Assembly: GCF_042219855.1 (NCBI RefSeq)
Contig: NZ_JBHJHP010000001.1
Span: forward strand, 1,178,001 to 1,242,000
Reading direction: 5' to 3'
Origin: JBHJHP01 sp042219855
GTDB lineage: Bacteria; Bacteroidota; Bacteroidia; Bacteroidales; UBA5342
Length of the DNA: 64,000 nt
The notes under the pieces were generated by a model, which was not told the origin of the DNA, ran no database searches, and saw only the letters and a list, made by a program, of their open reading frames with translations. Shown one piece after another: positions 44,262 to 53,611 of this stretch; positions within the stretch are counted from its first letter, which is position 1, and each line of letters opens with the position of its first letter. A program made the translations under genes and the position numbers.

Positions 44262-45155
44262 TTAAAATTTTGGTTTGTTTTTCAGCGCCTGTTCAATAAT
44301 TCCAACAATCTTTTCCCGTTCAGAACCGGAGATCATCTGGCGTGGTGGTCTTACGTATTCGGTTCCGATACCGGTATAAACTTCAGCCAGTTTGATATAC
44401 TGAACCAACTTAGGATGAATATCCAACTCCAGAAGCGGCATAAACCAATGGTATAATTTGACTGCTTCATTAAACTTACCGGCTTTTGCCAGTTCGAATA
44501 AAACAACTGTTTCCCTGGGAAAGGCACAGACCAAACCGGCCACCAGGCCATCAGCTCCAAGCATTAATGTCTCCAGGCACAGCGTATCAACTCCACCCAT
44601 AATTTTAAAGCGTGAACCGAAGGCGTTGCGCATGCGAACCACATTGGTCACATCGCGTGTTGACTCCTTTACGGCTTCTATATTCGGAACATCTTTCAAC
44701 TGCTCAAACATCGGAATGGTTATCTCAATTTTATAATCCACCGGATTATTGTATAAAAGGATAGGGAGCGATGTGGATTCAGCTACTTCCCTGAAATAAG
44801 CCACGGTTTCCTCTGCATCAGCCTTGTATAAAAGCGGAGGAAGCAACATCAATCCGTCTGCTCCGCCCTCTTCAGCAAGTCTGGCAGCTTCTATGGCCCT
44901 GACTGTACTTGACTCGGCAATATTCATAATAACCGGTACTTTCTTACGATAAGGCTGCAGGACCTCTACAAGCTTCAGTTTTTCCGCTGCACTTAAGGTA
45001 CTGGATTCCCCCAGTGAACCGCCCACGATAATGCCGGAAACTCCGGATTCTACCTGATAATCGATGTTTTTAAGAAATGCCGGGATATCCAGCTCTCCGT
45101 TCTCTTTAAACTTGGTTGTAATTGCCGGATATACACCGGTCCATGTTGGTTTCAT
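44262..45155 (-). CDS. DapA-family pyrroline-4-hydroxy-2-carboxylate deaminase
   Basis: This 297-residue (beta/alpha)8 enzyme is of the dihydrodipicolinate synthase/NAL superfamily. The Schiff-base lysine is Lys163 in 'NIEAVKESTRD', and Tyr135 ('ILLYNNP') is the conserved partner. The entry motif is 'GGSLGESSTLS', where typical DapA has 'GTTGE'. In this gene context it should convert 4-hydroxy-1-pyrroline-2-carboxylate to 2-oxoglutarate semialdehyde plus ammonia rather than make dihydrodipicolinate. It is first gene of the operon. A -7-like TAATTTTG lies at 45188-45195, 33 nt before the ATG. Confidence 0.88.
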   Translation of the reverse strand: MKPTWTGVYPAITTKFKENGELDIPAFLKNIDYQVESGVSGIIVGGSLGESSTLSAAEKLKLVEVLQPYRKKVPVIMNIAESSTVRAIEAARLAEEGGADGLMLLPPLLYKADAEETVAYFREVAESTSLPILLYNNPVDYKIEITIPMFEQLKDVPNIEAVKESTRDVTNVVRMRNAFGSRFKIMGGVDTLCLETLMLGADGLVAGLVCAFPRETVVLFELAKAGKFNEAVKLYHWFMPLLELDIHPKLVQYIKLAEVYTGIGTEYVRPPRQMISGSEREKIVGIIEQALKNKPKF

Positions 45156-45293
45156 ATCGAAAAGAATTTTTGTTATTTATTCTGGTTCAAAATTACGAAG
45201 GGATTAGAGATGAAAATTGATAATTATTATCCTGTTTTTGAACTATTTTATCCTATTTTTGTATTTTGATAAATATTAAAGGTAATTAAGGTC

Positions 45294-46166
45294 ATGAAAG
45301 CAGTCCGGTTTATCATTCCAAAAACAAGCACAAATTCATTCAGAGTGCAACTGGATAAGCAACCTTATTTTTATGATACGATTCACTATCACCCTGAGCA
45401 CCAGATTACTTATATTGTAAAAGGTGAAGGCACCTGCTTTATCGGGAACCATGTGGAACGTTTCACTGCCGGAGATGTGTACTTTATCGGAAAAAATGTA
45501 CCTCATGTTTTTAAATCGGATAAAGCCTACTACGAAGGAACAAACGGAAAGACTTCCTTCGGCATATCCATCTTTTTAAAGGACGAAACGTTTGGTCAGC
45601 AGTTTTTTGAAATTCCGGAGATGGCGCACATTAAGCGGCTGCTGGATATCGCCTCAATGGGTGTAAAACTTTCAGGAGATGACAGGGATAAGGTGGCGCA
45701 ACTGATTTTTACCACAAAGGACATGAACGGGTTTCAACGGTTTCAGGCTTTAATGGAAATTCTGGATCTGTTTGCTCAGTCTGACCACCTCGAGATTTTA
45801 TCGTCTGTCCGTTTTGATGTTCCTTCCCGTGACAGTGATCACGAACGCATTAATGTGGTATTTAATTATCTGTCGGGTAATTTCACGCAGGAGATCTCCC
45901 TGGATAAGATCTCCTCCATAGCCAACATGACACCCAATGCCTTTTGCCGCTATTTTAAAAACCGTACCGGAAAAACCTTTTCAAATTTTCTGAATGAGAT
46001 CCGCGTGGAATATGCCGGTCGCATGATCTCGGGCAGCCATGATTCCTTTGGGAACATTGCCCTGGAAAGTGGCTTTAATAACATCTCATACTTTAACCGT
46101 AAGTTTAAACAGATAACAGGATTAACGCCACTGATGTACAGAAGGAAGTTTGGAAGAGATGGATAG
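45294..46166 (+). CDS. AraC-family regulator of the hydroxyproline cluster
   Basis: This 290-residue protein has an N-terminal cupin (about 20-110, 'HYHPEHQITYIVKGEGTCFIG' core 'YHPEHQITYI', 'FTAGDVYFIGKNVPHVF') as effector domain. It ends with two helix-turn-helix motifs typical of AraC/XylS: 'EISLDKISSIANMTPNAFCRYFKNRTGKTFSNFL' core 'IANMTPNAFCRYFK' and 'FGNIALESGFNNISYFNRKFKQITG' core 'ALESGFNNISYFNRKFK'. It is transcribed divergently from the catabolic operon across a 138-nt gap, the usual place for a pathway-specific activator. A TATTTTTG box lies at 45254-45261. The effector, hydroxyproline or an intermediate, is inferred. Confidence 0.88.
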   Translation: MKAVRFIIPKTSTNSFRVQLDKQPYFYDTIHYHPEHQITYIVKGEGTCFIGNHVERFTAGDVYFIGKNVPHVFKSDKAYYEGTNGKTSFGISIFLKDETFGQQFFEIPEMAHIKRLLDIASMGVKLSGDDRDKVAQLIFTTKDMNGFQRFQALMEILDLFAQSDHLEILSSVRFDVPSRDSDHERINVVFNYLSGNFTQEISLDKISSIANMTPNAFCRYFKNRTGKTFSNFLNEIRVEYAGRMISGSHDSFGNIALESGFNNISYFNRKFKQITGLTPLMYRRKFGRDG

Positions 46167-46314
46167 AATTAATCACGAAATAGGAATGGGGAATTTATCT
46201 AAGGGAGCCTTTTACATGACTCACCCCGGTTCAGACATTCAGTATGACCAGATCAAACCGCCCCTCTCTCCACCGATTGGCACCGGCACAAAGAGAGGAA
46301 ATCAAATATCCTTA

Positions 46315-47340
46315 AAAGTTAATTTTTCTGCGTAACCCTGCGTTTTAATCTGCGTCCCGCGATAGCGGGTCTGCGTGAACCTGCTTCATTTCTCGCAGAT
46401 TTTCGCTGATGTTTTACGCTGATTTTCGCAGAAGTTTTCTTTAGAATCCGAATTAAAAAGCTTTACTACAGCAACAGATAAAAAGAATTACAAAATCAGT
46501 CATTTTATTTTTCTGCGCCACTCTGCGTTTTAATCCGCGTCCCGCATTAGCGGGTCTGCGTGAACCTGCTTCATTTCCCGCTGATTTTTGCTGATGTTTC
46601 ACGCTGATTTTCGCAGAAGTTTTCTTTAAAATCCGTATTAAAAAACTTTACTGCAGCAACAGATAGAAAGTATTACAAAATCAGTCATTTGTTTTTTCTG
46701 CATAACGCTGCGTTATTATCTGTGTCCCGCATTAGAGGGTCTGCGTGAACCTGCTTTATTTCCCGCTGATTTTCGCTAATGTTTCACGCTGATTTTCGCA
46801 GAAGTTTTTCTTTAGAATCCGTATTAAAAAACTTTACTGCAGCAACAGATAGAAAGTATAACAAAATCAGTCATTTGGTTTTTCTGCACCACTCTGCGTT
46901 TTAATCCGCGTCCCGCATTAGCGGGTCTGCGTGAACCTGCTTCATTTCCCGCTGATTTTTGCTGATGTTTCACGCTGATTTTCGCAGAAGTTTTCTTTAA
47001 AATCCGTATTAAAAAACTTTACTGCAGCAACAGATAGAAAGTATTACAAAATCAGTCATTTGTTTTTTCTGCATAACGCTGCGTTATTATCTGTGTCCCG
47101 CGTTAGCGGGTCTGCGTGAACCTCCTTTATTTCCCGCAGATCTTCGCTGATGTTTCACGCTGATTTTCGCAGAAGTTTTTCTTTAGAATCCGTATTAATA
47201 AAATTTATTGCAGCAACAGATAGAAAGAATTACAAAATCAGTCATTTGTTTTTTCTGCGCAACTCTGCGTTTTAATCTGCGTCCCGCGTTGCGGGTCTGC
47301 GTGAACCTATTTTATTTTTGTGGGATCTATCTGATGGAAA
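46315..47340. repeat. 185-bp tandem array, 6 units with higher-order period
   Basis: Six units begin near 46319, 46504, 46689, 46875, 47060 and 47245; the marker GGTCTGCGTGAACCT recurs at intervals of 185, 185, 186, 185 and 185 nt. Each unit holds CTCTGCGTTTTAATC, a TCCCGC-N-GCGGG palindrome and two CGCTGATTTTCGCAGAAG-like blocks. Units 2 and 4 are nearly identical, and units 3 and 5 likewise, so the array grew by duplication of a two-unit (370-bp) block. It is non-coding. It fills almost the whole gap from 46167 to 47349. Confidence 0.92.
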
Positions 47341-47349
47341 CTTCCACGT

Positions 47350-48078
47350 TCAGAACCCGATCTTCACCTTCGTTCCGATCGTATTTACCGGTTTAAAGTT
47401 TCTGTACTTTGTATCGTAAATAGTGCGTAATCCAAAATCACTTTTTATGTTCTTATACTTCAACCGAAAACCCACACCGGTTTCAGAGTTTAAAAACACG
47501 GGGTGGATCAATAACTGCGGAACGGCATACCCTGCACTGTTTTTATTCAATGCAGGTGAGATATACTGCCCGTAAGCATAGACGGAAGCCAGATCATTCA
47601 ATGAATAACTGAGCGATACATTCAAACCCAAATGAAAATCAGGATAATCAGCATCAAAAATGGTCATATGTTTTATCAGACCTCCACCCAAAGAGAGATC
47701 CAGATTTTCAATGCCACTGTAATCCAGTTTGAGTTTATAATATTCATACATGGAAAAAGCCGGTGCAAAATCGGTCGACATGCCGTAAGAAAACTGCAGA
47801 TTCTTTTTAACAAACACTGGTTTATACTCCATATTCGGACCGGTATGTTCAGGAAACAGGGTCAAGGACAATGTCTGAACATTTTTCATTCCGTACGAAG
47901 CCGAAGGATAAAATGAAGAGAGGTCGGTTTTAATGCTGCTGCGAAGGTTTTGCTCCAGATTGGATTGCACCGCATTTACCTCGCTTTGTGCCAACACATC
48001 CGACAAGCTCATTTGAACAATAATGAACAGCAGTAAAAGATAAATTCGTGATATGTAAAAGATATCAGGTTTATTCAT
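47350..48078 (-). CDS. Probable outer-membrane beta-barrel protein
   Basis: This 242-residue protein has a signal-like segment at about residues 12-31 ('IYLLLLFIIVQMSLSDVLAQ'). The rest alternates in the way of a transmembrane beta-barrel: 'LSLTLFPEHTGPNMEYKPVFV', 'LQFSYGMSTDFAPAFSMYEYYKLKLDY' (core 'LQFSYGMSTDFAPAFSMYEY'), 'LDLSLGGGLIKHM', 'HLGLNVSLSYSLNDLASVYAYGQY' and 'GVGFRLKYKNIKSDFGLRTIYD'. It ends in 'VNTIGTKVKIGF' with the terminal Phe typical of outer-membrane proteins. No family name can be assigned. Confidence 0.65.
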   Translation of the reverse strand: MNKPDIFYISRIYLLLLFIIVQMSLSDVLAQSEVNAVQSNLEQNLRSSIKTDLSSFYPSASYGMKNVQTLSLTLFPEHTGPNMEYKPVFVKKNLQFSYGMSTDFAPAFSMYEYYKLKLDYSGIENLDLSLGGGLIKHMTIFDADYPDFHLGLNVSLSYSLNDLASVYAYGQYISPALNKNSAGYAVPQLLIHPVFLNSETGVGFRLKYKNIKSDFGLRTIYDTKYRNFKPVNTIGTKVKIGF

Positions 48079-48279
48079 TTTAACAGGAACACGTATCAGG
48101 TTAACGGAACTGTGTAGTAAAAGTAACGCTTTTTAGATTTAGGGTGCGGGGGTAATTCAAAAAAATATCATCATTTTAAATTTCATACGGTAATAAAAGA
48201 TGCTCTGTGACCATTGATCCACATTTATGTCATAATAGTAAAACTAACCACAGAGAAACACGAAGATCATTCATCCGGG

Positions 48280-49683
48280 TCACAACAGCATCCCTTTATC
48301 GGGATCTGTACCATTCAGTTTAATTTTGTAAGGCCACTGTGCATCAGGCGTCTCATCCTTCTGGCGCCCCCAGCGCATGGGTAGCGGCCAGTGTTCTGTT
48401 GGTGCACCGCTTACCACCAACCAGAGATATTCTGTATGTTTGGGAACCTTAAACGTCAGCTTACCTGAAGCGGTTTGGCCCATATCCCCGTAAACCCGTT
48501 TCCCGTTTCCCAGGGAAGCCAGAAATCCGTAACGCCAGCCGGCCAGTTCCGGTTTTACGCTGCTGTATCCACTGGTTCCTGCCATGCCTTCAAAAATCAG
48601 TTCAACCTTTGTTCCGGCCTCAGGCACATTCAACTTTATGCCGTTATAACCATAATTCTGCGGACAATTGGCTGAATCGATCCTGAACCAACCCTCTCCG
48701 GCATCTACCAGTTTTGTAAAGTGCTGATTGGCATATTGATGGGCCACCTTTTCCACCCTCTGAAGATCCCAGGTAATAAAGCGTCGTGAAGCATCAAATA
48801 TCTCATCGTTAAACTGTTCCTGTGTCAGTTCATTCAAGCGTTTATAGGTCATCACCGGATCTTCTCCCTTTTCTGTATTCCGGCACAGCTCGCCGAAAAA
48901 TTCCTTCCCGTGTTTTTCCGACCAGTATTCCAGCACATACGGTGAGTGATACATATTCTGCGGATGAAGAAAGGCATAATGCGTCCCTTTCATGAAATCC
49001 TTCAGGTGGTAGTTTTCAAAGGTCATCCATTCCGGATAAACATGCCACAACATATACTGTGCAGACATCTCCATGATGGCTCCCCGCGGTCCTTTTCCTG
49101 ATTCCGCCCGGCTAAGATACTGGAAACAATGTCCCATTTCGTGAGCCAGTGCACCGTAAGGCGCCTTATTGATGCGGACTGCAGGCGTCCATAATATACC
49201 GATCTTATCCTCTTCGCCTCCACCAAATGCTGTTCCGCCATCGCCACCGATAACATATACAAGCAATTTAAAGGTGTCTGTTACAGAATGGCCTTTCTCA
49301 ACCATTTTAAGCTCATTAACATAGTAATCGTAAAACCGCTCACATTCTTTTAAGGCAAACTGCGCATCAAACCGCCGGGTAGTATCCGGATTAGCCATAG
49401 GATCATCACCATATTCCTTATGCCAGAATATCGCAACATTTTCAGACTGAACCATATGCTGAAAGCAGAAGTCACTTTCGGGGTTTTCATAATCATTGCT
49501 ATCCGGTATGGCGTACACCTTTTCAGGGATGTATAATACTTTTTCCAGTCCTGCCTGTTGGCTTTCAGATGCAGATTTTGGCCGGTTTATACATGAAACA
49601 AAAGAGATAAGAAAAACAAGAACAGCAAGAACTGATTGGTATCTTTTTACAGAACTACACAAGAATGATCGGTTAATAAGCAT
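48280..49683 (-). CDS. Lipoprotein with HExxH zinc-peptidase-like site (DUF6055-like)
   Basis: This 467-residue lipoprotein has signal 'YQSVLAVLVFLISFVSC' with lipidated Cys about residue 32. In the middle (about residue 184) 'YGALAHEMGHCFQYLSR' gives an HExxH metal site, with Glu residues downstream in 'GAIMEMSAQYMLW' that could supply the third ligand. The C-terminal 130 residues are a beta-sandwich ('YNGIKLNVPEAGTKVELIFEGMAG'). The arrangement resembles proteins called DUF6055, for which activity is not established. A -7 box TATATTTG lies at 49715-49722. Confidence 0.72.
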   Translation of the reverse strand: MLINRSFLCSSVKRYQSVLAVLVFLISFVSCINRPKSASESQQAGLEKVLYIPEKVYAIPDSNDYENPESDFCFQHMVQSENVAIFWHKEYGDDPMANPDTTRRFDAQFALKECERFYDYYVNELKMVEKGHSVTDTFKLLVYVIGGDGGTAFGGGEEDKIGILWTPAVRINKAPYGALAHEMGHCFQYLSRAESGKGPRGAIMEMSAQYMLWHVYPEWMTFENYHLKDFMKGTHYAFLHPQNMYHSPYVLEYWSEKHGKEFFGELCRNTEKGEDPVMTYKRLNELTQEQFNDEIFDASRRFITWDLQRVEKVAHQYANQHFTKLVDAGEGWFRIDSANCPQNYGYNGIKLNVPEAGTKVELIFEGMAGTSGYSSVKPELAGWRYGFLASLGNGKRVYGDMGQTASGKLTFKVPKHTEYLWLVVSGAPTEHWPLPMRWGRQKDETPDAQWPYKIKLNGTDPDKGMLL

Positions 49684-49714
49684 GATTAAAAATTTCGGAT
49701 TTATACGTATGATA

Positions 49715-49722
49715 CAAATATA
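49715..49722 (-). promoter_or_regulatory. -7 box for the HExxH lipoprotein gene
   Basis: TATATTTG on the minus strand, 31 nt upstream of the ATG, matches TAnnTTTG. The -33 region is not recognisable. Confidence 0.4.
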
Positions 49723-49771
49723 CGAATCCCCGAATGTAAGAATAGTACATATGTTGAAAATTACAGCACGA

Positions 49772-50923
49772 TCAGTTTTTCAGTTCGCCACTCAACAAAC
49801 CAAGTACTTTCACCATAAAAACCACGGAATTTCTCACCTGATCCGTCTGGTTCAGTGTTCCGGTTATATAGGTATCCAGTTTCGGACAATAGTACATAAA
49901 TGAACCGGTGCTTCCTGAATGTCCGATCACCGTCAGCTTTGGTAATGTTGGGAACAATTCCCGGAAGTCAATTTTTCGTAAGCCGAACCCGTAATACATG
50001 CCTTTGGTTTCCGGTATCCAGCGCTGCATCCTTTCCAGTGTCTGACGGGAAACCAGTTCGCCGTCAAACAAAGCTTTTATGAATATCCTCAGGTCTTCTG
50101 ATGTTGAAACAATTCCCCCACCGGCCCAGTCAGCGGTCAGACTGGTCATATGTCCGGCTTCAAAACCGGAGACATAAACTTCACTCATGTACGGTGTTTC
50201 CTGTAATGGTTCTGAACGATGATACATATAGGTATGATACATTTTGAGTGGTGTAAAAAATTCCTTTTTAAAATAATCTGCCAATGGCATACCTGAGTTA
50301 TGTTCGATAATCATTCCAAGCAAATTATATTCTGTATCCGTATATGAATAGCCATTACCGGGTATAAAACCGGGCTCCATCTTTTCTTTTATAAACTGTA
50401 TCGTCACTTCCGGGGACCAGTATTTTGCTGTATCCGCAAACATCAGCTCCATTACATTAGGCGATCCGTCAGTTGTAACGCCCTCAAAGTAATCCGGTAA
50501 ACCCGAGGTATGCTGTAACAGCTGTGCAATGGTGATATCCCTGGAATAATCCGTTCCATTCATTACATGTAAGCCAGTAGTAATGTGTTCCGGCAAATAG
50601 TTGTAAATTTTATCAGTAAAATTCAGTTTACCTTCCTCCACCAGTTTGGCAATTGCTGTTGCAGTAAAGGTTTTACCAATGCTTGCTGTATAAAAAGGGT
50701 TGGCAGTACTCACTGCCTCCCCGTTTTTAAACATACCATCTGCAAAAAACCAGTCAATGTTGTGCGAATCAGAATAAACATGCAAAAAGGCATTTTGCAC
50801 ATCTTCCTTTTTTAGTTCCTTTTTAAACAGTTTTTCTGTTTTATGCTGTATTTTCACATAATCCTTTGCTGTTATAAATCCCGACAGCAGAAATGCAACT
50901 GTAGTTATATTCAAATATCTCAT
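49772..50923 (-). CDS. Serine hydrolase of the class C beta-lactamase/DD-peptidase fold
   Basis: This 383-residue secreted or periplasmic protein starts with a signal-like segment ('MRYLNITTVAFLLSGFITA'). The Ser-x-x-Lys nucleophile motif is 'TASIGKTFTATAIAKLVEEG'. The second motif, normally YxN, reads 'YSYTDTEYNLLG' (Tyr-Thr-Asp), and the third is 'IGHSGSTGSFM' (HSG). The fold includes esterases, D-aminopeptidases and cell-wall peptidases; real beta-lactamase activity is not indicated. The YxD variant is seen in some members. It lies 34 nt downstream of the outer-membrane-like gene and may share its transcript. Confidence 0.85.
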   Translation of the reverse strand: MRYLNITTVAFLLSGFITAKDYVKIQHKTEKLFKKELKKEDVQNAFLHVYSDSHNIDWFFADGMFKNGEAVSTANPFYTASIGKTFTATAIAKLVEEGKLNFTDKIYNYLPEHITTGLHVMNGTDYSRDITIAQLLQHTSGLPDYFEGVTTDGSPNVMELMFADTAKYWSPEVTIQFIKEKMEPGFIPGNGYSYTDTEYNLLGMIIEHNSGMPLADYFKKEFFTPLKMYHTYMYHRSEPLQETPYMSEVYVSGFEAGHMTSLTADWAGGGIVSTSEDLRIFIKALFDGELVSRQTLERMQRWIPETKGMYYGFGLRKIDFRELFPTLPKLTVIGHSGSTGSFMYYCPKLDTYITGTLNQTDQVRNSVVFMVKVLGLLSGELKN

Positions 50924-50957
50924 GGTTTCCTGATTTTAGCGTGATTAATTGTTTGAG

Positions 50958-51593
50958 TTAAAACGCATAGCCAATAGAAAATTCACCAAGGAATCCGTTT
51001 ATAAAGTCATACTCATTTCTGAATACATCAATAGCTGCAACAGCACCATCAACATTATTGTTGATCTTCTGCCAGTCCATGGCATAACCATATCCCAGTG
51101 CAAAGGTAATATTAAAACCACTTTTCCATGACCATCGTTTACCAAGGTTGGCTCCAACGGTTATTTCCGGAATCTTAAAATCGAATGATCCGGCATCAAG
51201 CGTACCGTTACCCTGATAGGATCTGTAACGGTAAAAAGAACCAACAAAGAAAGAATTCATTCCACCGCACATATGATACCTGTAATTCAGAATAAATGCC
51301 ATTCCACTCGTTTCAAGATTGGCATCTGAATAAGTTTTCGGGATCATTTCATAATCGATCCTGGCAACAATGCCGTGTTTGGGTTTAATTAAATACTCAA
51401 AATTTGCAGAGTAAATGCCGAGAGCTATTCCACCCGGACACATGTTTATGGCAAACCGTTGATCCTTATCCCTGGGTACAGAATCATTCCTCATACTGTA
51501 AAACCCGTTTTCTGCAAAGACATTAACTGTAAATAAACCTGTACATAACACCATTGCCAAAAGCAATTTAACTTTCACTGATCTTGTTTTCAT
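50958..51593 (-). CDS. Small outer-membrane beta-barrel-like protein
   Basis: This 211-residue protein has a signal peptide ('VKLLLAMVLCTGLFTVNVFA'). The mature chain has short amphipathic strands ('GIALGIYSANFEYLI', 'AFILNYRYHM', 'SFFVGSFYRYRSY', 'FNITFALGYGYAMDW') and ends in 'FLGEFSIGYAF', as outer-membrane barrels do. The name of its family, if any, is not recognised. The neighbouring regulator (51727-53505) lies upstream on the same strand and may control it. Confidence 0.65.
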   Translation of the reverse strand: MKTRSVKVKLLLAMVLCTGLFTVNVFAENGFYSMRNDSVPRDKDQRFAINMCPGGIALGIYSANFEYLIKPKHGIVARIDYEMIPKTYSDANLETSGMAFILNYRYHMCGGMNSFFVGSFYRYRSYQGNGTLDAGSFDFKIPEITVGANLGKRWSWKSGFNITFALGYGYAMDWQKINNNVDGAVAAIDVFRNEYDFINGFLGEFSIGYAF

Positions 51594-51726
51594 TGTCTTA
51601 TTTTTTTAATGTTATTTTAATTTTGACAATGCAAAGATGCAGGAATAAAACAGGCTGGTCGTCCGTATTTATATTTGCGTACGCATTTGTGAAAAACCGT
51701 ACGGCTCATGAAATTCCGTACCAGAA

Positions 51727-53505
51727 TTACTTTTTTCGCATGCGTTTCATCCATTCCCCCGGTGTTTCGCCAACGGCCTTTTTAAAGTAGGCATTAAACA
51801 CGGTTTTGGAATTAAACCCGCTTTCAAACGCCATACCCAGAATGGTGAGATGCGCATTTCTGACATCTGCCGCCAGCGTTTTAAAATAATCCAGCCGGTA
51901 GTTATTTATGAATTCATTGTAGTTACTTCCGGATTGCTCGTTGATTAAATACGATAATTTATTTGGATGCATATTCACGGCATCTGCCAAAGCTGACAAT
52001 GAAAGCTGAGCATCCAGAAAGGCATTATTCGCCTGAATGTAGTCAACCACATTCTTCATCTGCTCTTTTCGTTCTACGGAACCGGAATCAGGTATAGCGG
52101 ATTGCCTGTTTAATTTTTCAGGTAATGAAAAATCCGTAAGATCAGAGATATGTAACGTATGAAAAGCTTCAAACGCATGTAATGGTTTTAGTAAAGGTTC
52201 CTGCCTGAAATTGATAATCTGTCCCCGTTTTTGAGCCACATATTGTTCAAGAAGTTCCATGGCTTCGGTTTTATGCACTGAATTTGCCAGTATATATAAC
52301 TCGTAAGGTACCATTTGTTGTTTATTCTCAGCAACATCATGCCATTCCTCCAGCCTTTCAGAAGGAATGATGAAATTGTTATTCAGCACTTCAAATAACA
52401 TCTGCTGCAATTTCGTTTCTTTCCGGGTTTTAAGAAAAGTATCAAAATCATCCCTCAGGTTAAGATGGGCAAGGCATATCAGTTTAAATTCTGCTGCCAG
52501 AATAAATTCAGGATTAATAACCAGTGCTTTATTAAAACTTTGCAAGGCCTTTTCAAATCTTCCGCTGTAATAATAGATGTCACCCAGAGTATAATGATGG
52601 TTTGCGGAAACAGGATCAACCACCATTGCCCGCCGGATGTAATCTTCAGCTTCAGCGAACTTTCCGTGTGCGATATGAAGTTCGGCCATTGCTTCAAGAC
52701 CGTCCGTATAATTAGGATGCTGTTTCAGTGTTTCCTGCAGCTGATCGTAGGTGATCTGAAAGTCCCAGTCTTTCCAGAATGTACGCCCGATAAATGACAT
52801 GCCGTATTCCGGCAAAGAAGTATCCAGATCCTGAGCAATCATAAAGCTCTGCCCCGCTTTTTCGAATCCTTCCTGCTGCGGCATATATCCCCAGGCAGCC
52901 AAAAGTCCGTAACTCTGTACAAGTCCGTAGTACGATCTTACAAATTCAGGATCATAACGAACTGATTCTTCATATAGCCTGGTGGCTTTTCGTATGCTTT
53001 CAGCATCCCATTTCAGCTGATAATAGTGTCCTTCCAGGTACAATTCATAAGCCTTGATATCTTTGGTCTGTTCCTTTACCAGGTGATCCTGAATATCAAA
53101 ATGACCGAAATTATCACGAATCTGGTTTGCGATCAACAGGCTAACCTCATCCTGTAATGTAAAAATATCATGCATCTCTCTGTCGAAGGTCTCAGACCAG
53201 AAATGCGTGCCATCTAATGAATTTATCAACTGTGCCGTAATCCTAACCCTGTTGTTTGCCTTTCTCACACTGCCCTCCAGCAAAGAAGTCACTCCCAGCT
53301 GTTTCCCGATATCACGAATATCTGTGTTTTTCCCTTTGAAGGCAAAAGATGAAGTACGGGCAATCACCTTCAAACCGTTTACCTTGGTAAGTGCATTAAT
53401 AATTTCTTCCGTTATGCCATCGCTGAAATACTCATTCTCTTTATCTGCACTCATATTTACAAAAGGCAGAACTGCAATGGACTTGTCGTTTACGGGTTGA
53501 GTCAT
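51727..53505 (-). CDS. TolB/FlgO-like, TPR and AraC HTH regulator
   Basis: This 592-residue protein has three parts. First is an N-terminal domain like that seen before TPRs in adenylate-cyclase-associated proteins ('KSIAVLPFVNMSADKENEYFSDGITEEI' core 'IAVLPFVNMSADKENEYFSD', 'LGVTSLLEGSVRK', 'HFWSETFDRE'), residues about 8-150. Next are several TPRs (about 160-340; 'HYTLGDIYYYSGRFEKALQSFNKALVINPEF' core 'GRFEKALQSFNKALVINP'). Last is an AraC-type DNA-binding domain (about 485-590; 'LSALADAVNMHPNKLSYLINE', 'LGMAFESGFNSKTVFNAYFKKAVG'). It has no membrane helix or signal, so it should act in the cytosol. The signal it senses is unknown. Confidence 0.88.
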   Translation of the reverse strand: MTQPVNDKSIAVLPFVNMSADKENEYFSDGITEEIINALTKVNGLKVIARTSSFAFKGKNTDIRDIGKQLGVTSLLEGSVRKANNRVRITAQLINSLDGTHFWSETFDREMHDIFTLQDEVSLLIANQIRDNFGHFDIQDHLVKEQTKDIKAYELYLEGHYYQLKWDAESIRKATRLYEESVRYDPEFVRSYYGLVQSYGLLAAWGYMPQQEGFEKAGQSFMIAQDLDTSLPEYGMSFIGRTFWKDWDFQITYDQLQETLKQHPNYTDGLEAMAELHIAHGKFAEAEDYIRRAMVVDPVSANHHYTLGDIYYYSGRFEKALQSFNKALVINPEFILAAEFKLICLAHLNLRDDFDTFLKTRKETKLQQMLFEVLNNNFIIPSERLEEWHDVAENKQQMVPYELYILANSVHKTEAMELLEQYVAQKRGQIINFRQEPLLKPLHAFEAFHTLHISDLTDFSLPEKLNRQSAIPDSGSVERKEQMKNVVDYIQANNAFLDAQLSLSALADAVNMHPNKLSYLINEQSGSNYNEFINNYRLDYFKTLAADVRNAHLTILGMAFESGFNSKTVFNAYFKKAVGETPGEWMKRMRKK

Positions 53506-53611
53506 TTAATGAAGCACAATAGATTACATCAAACTAGTAACAACATTATGCATCTATGGGTTCAGGTTCTGTAATAAAAATCCTCAATATATTATTTTAC
53601 ATTAAAGCGGC

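Noticed and set aside
44262..45155. dapA for lysine biosynthesis
   Set aside because: The family fold fits, but the entry motif differs from GTTGE and the gene heads a hydroxyproline operon, so the deaminase role is preferred.
46167..47340. CRISPR array in the 185-bp repeats
   Set aside because: Units are repeated in full with no unique spacers, the period is far too long, and there are no cas genes.
49772..50923. Antibiotic-resistance beta-lactamase
   Set aside because: SxxK and HSG motifs show the fold, but the second motif is YTD rather than YxN and the fold includes many peptidases and esterases; resistance is not supported.
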